Position numbers and translations under genes: made by a program | Shown here: piece after piece, positions 1-9,020 of the stretch | Layout: every line of letters begins with the position of its first letter | How positions within the stretch are numbered: the stretch's first letter is position 1 | The notes under the pieces: model-generated | What the model saw: the letters and a program-made list of their open reading frames with translations, nothing else | What the model was told of the DNA's origin: nothing | The model's database searches: none | Assembly (NCBI GenBank): GCA_030627905.1 | Contig: DAOVRZ010000079.1 | Location: 1 to 28,517, forward strand | Direction of reading: 5' to 3' | From: JAGMES01 sp023128035 | GTDB taxonomy: Bacteria > Bacillota > Halanaerobiia > DY22613 | DNA length: 28,517 nucleotides

Positions 1-2760
1 CAGATGGTACTTCCCTGGGAATCCTGATAAAAGAATTTGCTTCTCTGTATGAAGGCAAAGAGTTAGATAGTTTAAGGATTCAATATAAGGATTATGCAGA
101 ATGGCAAAATACGCTATTGCATTCAGATCTTATGAAAAAGCAAGAAGAGTACTGGTTTGAAAGATTTAGTGACTCCACTCAGAATGATGGGCAAGTACCG
201 ATACTAAATATACCAACAGATTATTCCAGGTCACTTAAACAAAGCTTTGAAGGGGATCATGTTACATTTAAATTAGATCAGAATCTTACTAAAAATTTAA
301 AAAGAATCGCAAGTGATACAGGAAGTACACTATACATGGTGCTTTTATCAGGGATAAACATATTATTATCCAAATATAGTGGACAGGAAGATATCATAGT
401 GGGAAGTCCGATAGCAGGTAGACCACATGCTGATCTTGAGAAAATTATTGGAATGTTTGTTAACACTTTAGCGATGAGAAACTATCCTCACGGAAATAAG
501 ACCTATGAAGAATTCTTGAGGAAAGTAAAAGAAAATGCATTGAATGCCTATGAAAATCAGGATTATCAATTTGAAGAATTAGTGGATAAATTAAACTTAA
601 AAAGGGATCTAAGTAGAAATCCATTATTTGATGTAATGTTTATGCTGCAAAACTTTAATAATGAAGAGTTGAGAATTGAGAATTTAGAATTAAAATTATA
701 CGATTACAATAGCAGAATATCAAAATTTGATTTAACTATATCAGCAAGTGAAGTTATGTCCATTGGTGTAAATGAAGAAATAATTTTAAATTTTGAATAT
801 CGTAAAAGGCTATATAAGAAAAAAACTGTAGAAAGAATGATATTACACTTTAAAAACATACTTAAGGTGGTAGCGGCAAATACAAAAATTAAATTAAGTG
901 AAATCGAAATGCTTACAGAAGAAGAAAAAGAGAAGATTCTATATGAATTTAATAACACCACTGCAGATTATCTAAAAGATAAAACAATACATGAATTATT
1001 TGAAGAACAGGCCTTAAAAACTCCTTGTGAAACTGCCGTTGTATTTAACGAATTTCAATTGACCTATCAGGAGTTAAATGAAAAAGCTAATCAACTGGCA
1101 AAAAAATTACGTCAGATGGGTGTTGGACCTGATCAGATTGTTGGAATTCTCACAGAATCATCTTTTGAAATGGTTATTGGTCTTTTGAGTATCTTAAAAG
1201 CTGGTGGAGCTTATGTTCCAATTGATCCACATTATCCGTTAGAACGAATTAACTATATATTAAGTGATGTAAATGCAGAGATCCTTTTAATACAGGAAGA
1301 ATTAAAGGAAATGATCAAATCAATCGGCCAGAATAATTCTGTTGAACACTTAGAATTCCAAGGTCAAGTATTAATTTTGGATAATCAAGAAAATTACTTG
1401 GATAAATCTAATAATGCTGATGTTACCAATTTATCTGTGATAAATAAACCAACAGACCTTGCTTATATTATCTACACTTCAGGTTCTTCTGGAATGCCCA
1501 AAGGAGTTATGATTGAACACAGGAATGTAACTAACGTATTGATCTGGTATGGTCAACAATTCAATCTTAAACCAGACAAGCGTGTCATGCAGATGACAAA
1601 CTATACATTTGATCCAAGTATTGAACAGATTTTTGGTTCACTAACCCATGGTGCAACTGTATATCTGATCAATCGTGACCTGCGTGCAAATAGTGATCAG
1701 TTTGGTCAATTTATTGAAAATAATCAAATTGAGATGATCGATTTGGTACCGTTTACATTAAAAGAACTGCTTCTTAAACAGAAAAGCAAACTCAATTCTC
1801 TTGAAATCGTTATCTCAGGTGGAGAAAGACTTAGTGAAACGCTCAAAGATGAGGTTCTAAAAAAAGGCTATACACTTTATAACAATTATGGGCCAACCGA
1901 GACAACCATTGATGCAACAATTGACCTCTGTTCAGAAAATCCTGTGTCACTGGGAAGACCAATCGCAAATACAAAATGCTATATTTTTGATACCCAAAAT
2001 AACCTTGTACCAGTGGGTGTTGTTGGCGAACTTTGTATTGGTGGTGTAGGAGTTGCCAGAGGATATTTAAATAATCCTAAACTCACTTCAGAAAAATTTG
2101 TCGAAGACCCATTTATACCTGGGAAAAGAATTTATAGAACAGGCGATCTGGCAAGATGGAAGTCTGACGGACAGATTGAGTTTATCGGCAGAGTTGATCA
2201 TCAAGTTAAGATTCGTGGTTTCCGTGTTGAACCTGGTGAGATTGAAAATCAAATTTTGCATCTACCTGAGATTATACAGGCAGTTGTAGTAGACTATAAA
2301 AATTCTGATGGTAATAGCTATTTAGCAGCATATTTTGTTGCAGAAGATGAGATTGAAATCTCTGAGATTAGAAATTACTTATCGAGTAAATTGCCAAACT
2401 ATATGGTTCCAGCATATTTTGTTCAAATGAATAAGATGCCAACTCTGCCTAATGGCAAAATAAACCGAAAGGCATTGCCAAAACTTGAGCTTAACAATGA
2501 ATCTCAACGGGAATATATAAAACCAAGAAATGTGATAGAAGAAAAACTAGCTGAACTCTGGGCAAATGTTTTAGCTATCGAAAAAGTGGGCATAGAAGAT
2601 AATTTCTTTGAACTGGGAGGACATTCTTTAAAGGCAACAATCCTTGTGTCCAAAATCCATAAAGAAATGAACTTTGAGGTATCTTTAAGTGAAATATTTA
2701 AGCGACCTACAATAAAAGAGCTTGCACAATACATAGCGGGTTTAAAAGAAAATCTATACT
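1..2760 (+). other. Module: C(partial)-A1-T1, pocket code DPEDIGNIDK
   Basis: The C domain keeps YKDYAEWQ, SPIAGRPHADL and RDLSRNPLFD. The A domain has YTSGSSGMPKG (A3), YTFDPSIEQIF (A4), NNYGPTETTID (A5), the GRVDHQVKIRG core (A8) and NGKINRK (A10). Aligned by eye to PheA, the ten specificity residues read D-P-E-D-I-G-N-I-D-K. I know of no exact match. Acidic residues at 239, 278 and 331 recall Orn/Dab-type pockets, so a basic substrate is a weak inference. T1 follows with LGGHSLKA. Confidence 0.8.
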
Positions 2761-5700
2761 CGTCCATACTACCAGTCGAGGAAAAAGAATATTACCTATC
2801 TTCATCAGCACAAAAAAGACTGTATCTACAGTATCAATTTGAGGGTGCTGGCTTAAGCTATAACATGCCTGGAGCAGTATTAGTTGAAGGCACTTTAAAT
2901 AGAAGAAAATTTGAGAAGGTATTTAGTCAACTTCTCCAAAGACATGAGACACTACGTACTTCCTTTGACATGATAGATGGCGAAATTATACAGAAGGTCC
3001 ACAGCGAAGTTAATTTTGAAGTTAGTTTTATTCAATTAAGTGAAGATAATGCAAATGAAAAATCTATAATCAGTCATGCTTTTTCAGAATTTGTGCGTTC
3101 CTTTGATTTAGGTAAAGCGCCGCTTATAAGGGTTCGGCTTGCTAAAATCACAGAAAATAGAAATGTAATAATGTTTGACATGCACCACATAATATCTGAT
3201 GGTGTATCCATGGAGTTGTTGATTAGTGAGTTTATTGCTTTGTATAGGGATAGAACTTTGCCAAAACTCAGAATCCAATATAAAGACTTTTCAGCATGGC
3301 AAAATGAGCTATTTCAAACAGATTTAATTAAAAGACAGGAAAAATATTGGTTAGATATTTTTGCATGCTCGCAAGCAGGAGAAATCCCACTACTCAACAT
3401 GCCAACCGACTATCCGCGTCAGTCAGTCCAAAGTTTTCGCGGAGATAGGGTGATTTTCGAAATAGACAATGAGTTAACAGCTCGGTTGAAAGAACTTTCG
3501 GAATCTACAGGGTCAACCATATATATGGTGCTTTTTGCGGCGTATTATGTGTTGCTCTCCAAATACACCAGACAGGAGGACATTATCATTGGCTCACCTA
3601 TCGCTGGTAGGCGTCATGCTGATCTGGAAAATATTATCGGGATGTTTGTAAACATGGTCGCATTAAGGAATACGCCTTGCAGTGGGAAAACCTTTATGAG
3701 CTTTTTGGGTGAAGTCAGGGAGAATATAATAAAGGCCTTTGACAATCAGGACTATCAGTTTGAAGAACTAGTGGAAAAACTTAATTTACAGAGGGATTTG
3801 AGCAGAAACCCATTATTTGACGTAGTTTTTTCTTTGCAGGATACAACTCGTCAAACAGTGATTGATACCGATGATTTTCGATTTGTTCCGCTCAACTTTG
3901 AAAGTAACGTATCTAAGTTTGATATGATGATGGAAGCTGTAAAAGAATCAAATAGGATGTGGTTTACCCTTGAATACTGTGAAGATCTGTTTATTAAAGA
4001 AACGATGGAAAGACTTTCTAATAACTTTATCAATATTTTAAAAGAGATAACGAAAAATCCTGAAGTAAACTTAGGAAAAATAAACATGCTTTCTAAGGCA
4101 GAGATGAGACAACTTCTAAAGGAATTTAATAACACTAAGATGGAGTTTGCAAAGGACAAAACTTTACATGAAATGTTTGTTGAACAGGTAGAAAAAGCTA
4201 TCCAAAAAACTGCCATAGTTTTTGCTGATGAAAAGTTGACCTATGGAGAATTGAATAAAAAGGTGAATCAACTAGCCCATCATTTGAGGAATTTAAGGGT
4301 TAACAGAGATGAAATTATAGGTATCATGGCTGAACGTTCTATTGATATGGTGATAGGTATTTTGAGTGTATTGAAAGCCGGTGGAGCATATATGCCGATA
4401 GATCCTGATTATCCAGTTGAACGAATCACATACATGCTTGAAGATAGCAAAGCTAGAATTTTACTTACACATAACAATTATGCTGATCGCATTGAATATA
4501 GTGGAGAGATTATAGATTTATCTTCCAGATTGGTGTACATAGGTGATGGGCAGAATTTGATAAATATCAACAAACCTCATGATCTGGCATATGTAATGTA
4601 TACTTCTGGTTCAACTGGGAAACCCAAAGGAGTTATGATTGAGCATCAGGGTGTTGTAAGTCTTGCAAATTACTATAATGAAATGTACAAACTTGATCAG
4701 GGTAAAAATATCCTCCATATGTCCAATGTCTCCTTTGACATTTCAGTAGTGGAAATCTTTCCATCGTTAATTTATGGTTCAACAATCTATGTTATTCGCA
4801 AAGAATTGGCCCTTGATAGGCAGAGATTTATCGAATTTATACAAGAAAATCAGATACATTTTGCCCAATTTGTCCCAATGATGCTATACGAGATTTTGGG
4901 TCAAAGTGAAAAAGTCGAAAGTTTGAATGCAGTGATATCAACTGGAGATAAGTTAGATGATACTGTAAAAGATCAAACCCTTTCTAAGGGATATCAATTA
5001 ACCAATAATTATGGACCAACAGAAGTGACGATCCATTCAACTGTTGCGATATGTGAAATAGGAAAATCTACAATAGGTAAGCCAGTTGCCAATACTAGTG
5101 TCTATATTCTAGACAAAGATAACAATCTCACTCCGATTGGAGTACCAGGAGAATTATGTATTTCTGGAGTTGGGTTGGCAAGGGGATATTTGAATCGGCC
5201 TGAATTGACTGCAGAGAAGTTTGTGCCAAATCCATGGTTGCCTGGTGAGAGAATGTATAGGACTGGCGATCTGGCATGTTGGCAGTCTGATAGAAATATC
5301 ACTTACCTTGGTAGGATTGACAATCAGGTGAAAATCAAGGGGTATCGAATCGAACTTGGCGAAATCGAACAGCAACTGCTTAAACACGAAAGTGTAGATG
5401 GAGTAGTTGTAGTAGATAGAGTTGATTCAAATGGAATGAAGTATCTCATGGCTTATATCGTTGCGGAACGTGAATTTACTGTATCAGAATTGCGGAGACA
5501 TCTAGCTCAAAAACTGCCAGACTACATGATCCCATCACACTTTATGCAGATTGAAAACATACCTCTTACCCACAATGGTAAGGTGGACCGGCGGGCGTTG
5601 CCAAATCCAGAAGGAGGAATCGATGTTGCAGTAGAGTATATTCCTCCCACCAATCAGATCGAAGAAAAATTAATTGCTATCTGGCAAAAATTGCTGATGA

Positions 5701-7232
5701 TCGAAGAAATCGGTATTAACCACAATTTCTTCGAAATGGGAGGTCATTCATTAAAAGCTGTTCAGGTTGTTAATCTTGTGCATAAAGAATTAAATTTCCA
5801 AATCAGTTTACAGGATATCTTTACAGCGCCAACGATTAAAGAACTTGGTAAATTAATCTTAAGTAAAGAAACCCTGACTTTCAGTGCAATTAAGAAACTG
5901 CCAAAGCAGGAGTATTACGAACTTTCTTATAATCAAAAACGTTTGTGGATTATTAGTCAACTTGAACCTGCAAACAGTGCTTACAATATGGCTGGAAGAA
6001 TCACTTTCAATGAAGAAGTAGATGAAGAAATTATTACCAGGGTCTTTGATCAATTGGTTAATCGCCATGAAAATCTGCGCACTCAATTTAAAGTCGTTGA
6101 TGGGAGTCCAGTACAGGTAATTAACTCCGGGGACTGCTTTAAGCTTCAAATCTTTGATCTGTTTAATTTGAGTGAAAATGAACGATCTTTTGAGCGTGAA
6201 GCCATCTACGAAAAACTAACAGCTGAACCATTTAATATGATAGAAAATTCATTTTTACGTGCTGCTTTGGTTAAATTTTCTGAGCATCAATTTGATATTG
6301 TATTTTGCATGCACCATATTATCTCTGATGGATGGTCTTTGGAGATATTAAAGAAAGAGTTTTACCTTCTTTACAATGCATATAAAGAAGGTAAAGAATT
6401 TGAGTTAGCATCTTTAACAGTACAATATAAAGATTTTGCAGCATGGCAGAATCAGTTGATTGCAGATGAAAACGAAAATCAACAAGCAAGAGAATATTGG
6501 ATGAACAAATTAAGTAGAGGATTTCCAGTATTAAACTTACCTGAAGATTACTCATCAGATGTACTGAAGAATAGAAGAAGTGCTGGTTATCGTATCTTCA
6601 TCCCTGAAATGATTAAAGATCAGCTAAAAGCTACAGCAATTAACCATAATACTAGTCTTTTTATCGTGATGACTACTGCAATAAAAATGTTCTTTGCAGA
6701 TCTGACAGGACAGGATGAGATTGCCATTGGCGTACCAAGTATGGGAAGACAGCATCAAAATCTAAATAATGTTATCGGATTCTTCATTAATACGATTGTT
6801 CTCATTAATCGTGTAAGCTCATCATTTGAAGAAATGTTGGATATGGTTCACGAGGATACCATTAAGGCTCTTGAGTATCAGGATTACCCACTTGAATTGA
6901 TCACTGATGAATTGAAGATTAAATATCCAAAGATTCAGGTATTTTTCAATCTGCTCAATATGGGAGAAAGTCATCTGGAGAGTGTTGAAAATACAGAATC
7001 GTATCATATTGAAAAAGTTCAGGATGTTAAATTTGATATTATGTTCTATTTAACAGAATATGATAATGGAATCGAATTACTCTGTACCTATCTTACTGGT
7101 TTGTATAAACCAACAACGATCGAATATATTGTTGGTGAATATATCCGGTTTATTACAAAACTTTTAGGGTGTGAAGAACAACCAGATGATGATGATTTTG
7201 ATGATGATGACTTTATTATAACTAAGGGTTAA
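1..7232 (+). CDS. Nonribosomal peptide synthetase, 5'-truncated by window edge: C(partial)-A-T-C-A-T-C-acidic tail
   Basis: The reading frame is open from nt 3 to TAA at 7230-7232 (2409 visible residues), so the true start lies upstream; the Met at 117 is internal to a C domain. The first visible residues (DGTS) are the end of the C3 motif HHxxxDG. Order: C (to ~930), A1 (~960-2500), carrier T1 (Ser codon 2625-2627 in LGGHSLKA), C2 (~2785-4110, HHIISDG at 3183-3203), A2 (~4130-5620), T2 (Ser codon 5748-5750), terminal C3 (~5905-7170, HHIISDG at 6312-6332), then a Asp-rich tail. It is a cytosolic multienzyme that activates amino acids as adenylates, loads them on phosphopantetheine arms and condenses them. 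There is no A or TE after the last C, so it needs a partner in trans; gene 2 begins 33 nt later with an A domain. No epimerization domain is seen. It is colinear with modules 3-4 of the gene at 13201. The product is unknown. Confidence 0.96.
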   Translation, partial: DGTSLGILIKEFASLYEGKELDSLRIQYKDYAEWQNTLLHSDLMKKQEEYWFERFSDSTQNDGQVPILNIPTDYSRSLKQSFEGDHVTFKLDQNLTKNLKRIASDTGSTLYMVLLSGINILLSKYSGQEDIIVGSPIAGRPHADLEKIIGMFVNTLAMRNYPHGNKTYEEFLRKVKENALNAYENQDYQFEELVDKLNLKRDLSRNPLFDVMFMLQNFNNEELRIENLELKLYDYNSRISKFDLTISASEVMSIGVNEEIILNFEYRKRLYKKKTVERMILHFKNILKVVAANTKIKLSEIEMLTEEEKEKILYEFNNTTADYLKDKTIHELFEEQALKTPCETAVVFNEFQLTYQELNEKANQLAKKLRQMGVGPDQIVGILTESSFEMVIGLLSILKAGGAYVPIDPHYPLERINYILSDVNAEILLIQEELKEMIKSIGQNNSVEHLEFQGQVLILDNQENYLDKSNNADVTNLSVINKPTDLAYIIYTSGSSGMPKGVMIEHRNVTNVLIWYGQQFNLKPDKRVMQMTNYTFDPSIEQIFGSLTHGATVYLINRDLRANSDQFGQFIENNQIEMIDLVPFTLKELLLKQKSKLNSLEIVISGGERLSETLKDEVLKKGYTLYNNYGPTETTIDATIDLCSENPVSLGRPIANTKCYIFDTQNNLVPVGVVGELCIGGVGVARGYLNNPKLTSEKFVEDPFIPGKRIYRTGDLARWKSDGQIEFIGRVDHQVKIRGFRVEPGEIENQILHLPEIIQAVVVDYKNSDGNSYLAAYFVAEDEIEISEIRNYLSSKLPNYMVPAYFVQMNKMPTLPNGKINRKALPKLELNNESQREYIKPRNVIEEKLAELWANVLAIEKVGIEDNFFELGGHSLKATILVSKIHKEMNFEVSLSEIFKRPTIKELAQYIAGLKENLYSSILPVEEKEYYLSSSAQKRLYLQYQFEGAGLSYNMPGAVLVEGTLNRRKFEKVFSQLLQRHETLRTSFDMIDGEIIQKVHSEVNFEVSFIQLSEDNANEKSIISHAFSEFVRSFDLGKAPLIRVRLAKITENRNVIMFDMHHIISDGVSMELLISEFIALYRDRTLPKLRIQYKDFSAWQNELFQTDLIKRQEKYWLDIFACSQAGEIPLLNMPTDYPRQSVQSFRGDRVIFEIDNELTARLKELSESTGSTIYMVLFAAYYVLLSKYTRQEDIIIGSPIAGRRHADLENIIGMFVNMVALRNTPCSGKTFMSFLGEVRENIIKAFDNQDYQFEELVEKLNLQRDLSRNPLFDVVFSLQDTTRQTVIDTDDFRFVPLNFESNVSKFDMMMEAVKESNRMWFTLEYCEDLFIKETMERLSNNFINILKEITKNPEVNLGKINMLSKAEMRQLLKEFNNTKMEFAKDKTLHEMFVEQVEKAIQKTAIVFADEKLTYGELNKKVNQLAHHLRNLRVNRDEIIGIMAERSIDMVIGILSVLKAGGAYMPIDPDYPVERITYMLEDSKARILLTHNNYADRIEYSGEIIDLSSRLVYIGDGQNLININKPHDLAYVMYTSGSTGKPKGVMIEHQGVVSLANYYNEMYKLDQGKNILHMSNVSFDISVVEIFPSLIYGSTIYVIRKELALDRQRFIEFIQENQIHFAQFVPMMLYEILGQSEKVESLNAVISTGDKLDDTVKDQTLSKGYQLTNNYGPTEVTIHSTVAICEIGKSTIGKPVANTSVYILDKDNNLTPIGVPGELCISGVGLARGYLNRPELTAEKFVPNPWLPGERMYRTGDLACWQSDRNITYLGRIDNQVKIKGYRIELGEIEQQLLKHESVDGVVVVDRVDSNGMKYLMAYIVAEREFTVSELRRHLAQKLPDYMIPSHFMQIENIPLTHNGKVDRRALPNPEGGIDVAVEYIPPTNQIEEKLIAIWQKLLMIEEIGINHNFFEMGGHSLKAVQVVNLVHKELNFQISLQDIFTAPTIKELGKLILSKETLTFSAIKKLPKQEYYELSYNQKRLWIISQLEPANSAYNMAGRITFNEEVDEEIITRVFDQLVNRHENLRTQFKVVDGSPVQVINSGDCFKLQIFDLFNLSENERSFEREAIYEKLTAEPFNMIENSFLRAALVKFSEHQFDIVFCMHHIISDGWSLEILKKEFYLLYNAYKEGKEFELASLTVQYKDFAAWQNQLIADENENQQAREYWMNKLSRGFPVLNLPEDYSSDVLKNRRSAGYRIFIPEMIKDQLKATAINHNTSLFIVMTTAIKMFFADLTGQDEIAIGVPSMGRQHQNLNNVIGFFINTIVLINRVSSSFEEMLDMVHEDTIKALEYQDYPLELITDELKIKYPKIQVFFNLLNMGESHLESVENTESYHIEKVQDVKFDIMFYLTEYDNGIELLCTYLTGLYKPTTIEYIVGEYIRFITKLLGCEEQPDDDDFDDDDFIITKG
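2785..5860 (+). other. Module: C-A2-T2, pocket code DIVQITNIHK
   Basis: The C domain begins SSSAQKRLYLQYQFEG, has HHIISDG and RDLSRNPLFDVVF, and looks LCL-like because no E domain precedes it. The A domain has YTSGSTGKPKG, FDISVVEIF, NNYGPTEVTIH and NGKVDRR. The by-eye code D-I-V-Q-I-T-N-I-H-K matches nothing I recognise; Thr at position 301 instead of the usual Gly/Ala is unusual. The carrier domain reads MGGHSLKAVQVVNLVHKEL. The module is paralogous to module 4 of the 13201 gene. Confidence 0.8.
5905..7175 (+). other. C-terminal condensation domain without its own A-T
   Basis: C motifs are in order: SYNQKRLWIISQLEP (C1), RHENLRTQF (C2), MHHIISDGWS (C3, catalytic second His), YKDFAAWQ (C4), IGVPSMGRQHQ...IGFFINT (C5) and YQDYPLELI (C6). 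The usual C7 motif RDxSRNPL is replaced by a KYPKIQVFFNLLN-type stretch. It is a condensation and not an epimerization domain, because E-type signatures after the HH motif are absent. It presumably forms the peptide bond to the residue carried by the A-T at the start of the 7266 protein. Confidence 0.85.
7185..7229 (+). other. Aspartate-rich C-terminal tail, candidate docking peptide
   Basis: The last 15 codons read DDDDFDDDDFIITKG. They replace the C-A linker present between C and A domains elsewhere in the window. The 13201 protein ends in the similar DDDDDLIIRG, also after a terminal C and a conserved GCEE. Short acidic C-terminal peptides are known docking elements in some NRPS systems. 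Here the likely partner is the basic N-terminus of the next protein (starts MIVKRFAEQVRK). The docking role is inference. Confidence 0.5.
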
Positions 7233-7247
7233 TGAAAAAAATGAACT

Positions 7248-7256
7248 AGAAGGAGG
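7248..7256 (+). promoter_or_regulatory. Ribosome binding site of the A-first NRPS
   Basis: AGAAGGAGG at 7248-7256 sits 9 nt before ATG 7266 and 6 nt before an in-frame TTG at 7263. The near-perfect Shine-Dalgarno shows independent initiation and argues against read-through from gene 1. ATG at 7266 is preferred on codon and spacing; TTG would add one Met. Confidence 0.8.
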
Positions 7257-7265
7257 TATAGTTTG

Positions 7266-9020
7266 ATGATAGTGAAACGATTTGCAGAGCAGGTCAGGAA
7301 AAACTCTGATAAACTGGCAGTGAAAACAGAAAATAGTTCACTAACCTATAAACAATTAGATCAGAGGGCCAACGAAGTTGCATGCAAAATACTACATGAA
7401 TACAAAGAGGCGAAGATTCAGGGTGATAACATTGTTCTACTGTTTGAACATGGAACAGATATGATTGTGAGCACCATCGCTGCCCTTAAAGCAGGGAAAA
7501 TCTATATTCCTTTTGATCCCTCATATCCGGAAAAACGGTTACTTAACATGCTTGAGGATTCAGAGGCAAAACTATTAGTGACAAACATCAAGAACATGGA
7601 AAAAGCACAGAAACTGATCAGTTTGAACAGTTATGCGATCAAAATTGTAAATATCGATGAACAAGGTGAAGCTGACAATTCTCTTGATTGGAGTAGTAAC
7701 AGAAGAGAAGATGATATTGCTTACTTACTCTACACGTCAGGTTCAACTGGTAAGCCTAAAGGGGTTATCCAGACCCACACCAACGTGCTGTATTTTATTG
7801 AAAATTATGCAAAAAGGCTATCCATAACAGAAATGGATAGACTGACGTTATTCTCTACCTTTGGCCATGATGCAGCAGTCATGGATATCTATGGGGGGCT
7901 TCTTAAAGGGGCCACCCTTTACCCCTTAAATCTTAAAGAGCATTTGAACCCAGAGAGATTGGTGGAATGGTTGAACAATGAAAAAATCACCATTTGGCAT
8001 TCTGTTCCAACTTTCTATAGAAGGTTTATAACTACCTTGCAAGGTAGTTATGATTTTCCCGATCTTCGTTTGATTGTTCTCGGAGGAGAAATAATCAGAG
8101 AACATGATGTGATTATGTACAAGAAGTTTTTTCCCCACGCAACCCTTGTTAATCTCTACGGGCAATCAGAGTCTTCTTACAATTCGTCACAGTTGATTAA
8201 TCAGGATATACCTTTTGAAAAAATCGTTTTAGGTGAGCCTTTGGATGAGACGAAAATTCTTCTTGTTGGTGAAAATGGTAAAAAAGTTGCCCCGTTACGA
8301 ATCGGGGAGATCGTTATCGTAAGTGAACATATTGCTCGGGGTTACTGGAAAAACGAAGAGCAGACAAAGAAGGTGTTTACCTCTCACCCTAAATTGGGTA
8401 GATTGTATTGGACGGGTGATCAGGGCAGGTTATTGCTGGATGGTAATATTGAATTTGTCGGGAGAAAGGATTTTCAGGTCAAGGTGCGGGGTTTTAGAAT
8501 TGAGCCCGGAGAGGTAGAAAGTCATTTATTAAACCATCCATCCATTAGAGAAGTTGTAGTGGTTGGTAGAGAAGATAAAGATGGTGATATTTGTCTCTGT
8601 GCTTATTTTGTTTCTGATAGCAAACACACCGACTGGGAACTAAGAGAATTTCTTGGAAGAGAACTTCCAGAATACATGATCCCTTCCTATTTTATGGCGA
8701 TGGAGAGCATCCCTATGACGGTAACGGGAAAAGTAGATAGAGGGGTATTACCAGATCTGACGATTGCTATCCGAAATAGTATCGAATATATTCCTCCTCG
8801 TAACGAGATCGAAGAAAAGTTGGTAGCGATCTGGAGCGATATCCTGAGTGACGAAAAAATAGGGATCGACGATGATTTTTTCAGTCTTGGGGGACATTCA
8901 CTCAAAGCGACTATCCTTGTGTCTAAAATATTCAAAGAATTGAATGTAGAGTTATTGCTTGGAGACATCTTTAGATACCCCACTATCAGGCAGTTGGGTG
9001 AAAGGATTGAGAAATCCGAA
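7266..9020 (+). other. Split-module A1-T1 with divergent adenylation domain, code DAMHVGLYNK
   Basis: A3 is canonical (YTSGSTGKPKG), but A4 is FGHDAAVMDIYGG instead of SFDxSxxE, and A5 is YGQSESSYN instead of YGPTETTI. A8 (GRKDFQVKVRG) and the A10 Lys (TGKVDR) are present, and Asp235 is kept, which fits an alpha-amino acid. The by-eye code D-A-M-H-V-G-L-Y-N-K matches no specificity I know. It is the outlier among the seven A domains here. T1 reads LGGHSLKATILVSKIFKEL. Confidence 0.75.

Larger units (their letters stand above)
2785..7232 (+). repeat. Paralogous block C-A-T-C-tail, copy 1
   Basis: This 4.4-kb region is colinear with 22975-27384, with long stretches of near-identical protein and DNA (for example the A3-A4 and A6-A8 parts and the whole terminal C). 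It indicates an internal duplication or gene conversion between two NRPS genes. Confidence 0.85.

Noticed and set aside
3851..4216. Reverse-strand open frames up to 121 codons, here and throughout the window
   Set aside because: They lie antisense to strongly supported NRPS domains, lack RBS support and have low-complexity translations.
5905..7175. Epimerization domain at the end of gene 1 (and at 26065-27330)
   Set aside because: Motifs are of the condensation type (SYNQKRLW, MHHIISDGWS, IGFFINT); E-specific signatures are absent.
117..7232. Met at 117 as the real start of gene 1
   Set aside because: The frame is open from nt 3 and encodes C-domain sequence (DGTSLGILIKEF...YKDYAEWQ), so 117 is internal and the gene starts upstream of the window.
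7230..7266. Read-through fusion of genes 1 and 2, which are in the same frame
   Set aside because: Three in-frame stops (TAA 7230, TGA 7233, TGA 7242) and a strong RBS separate them.
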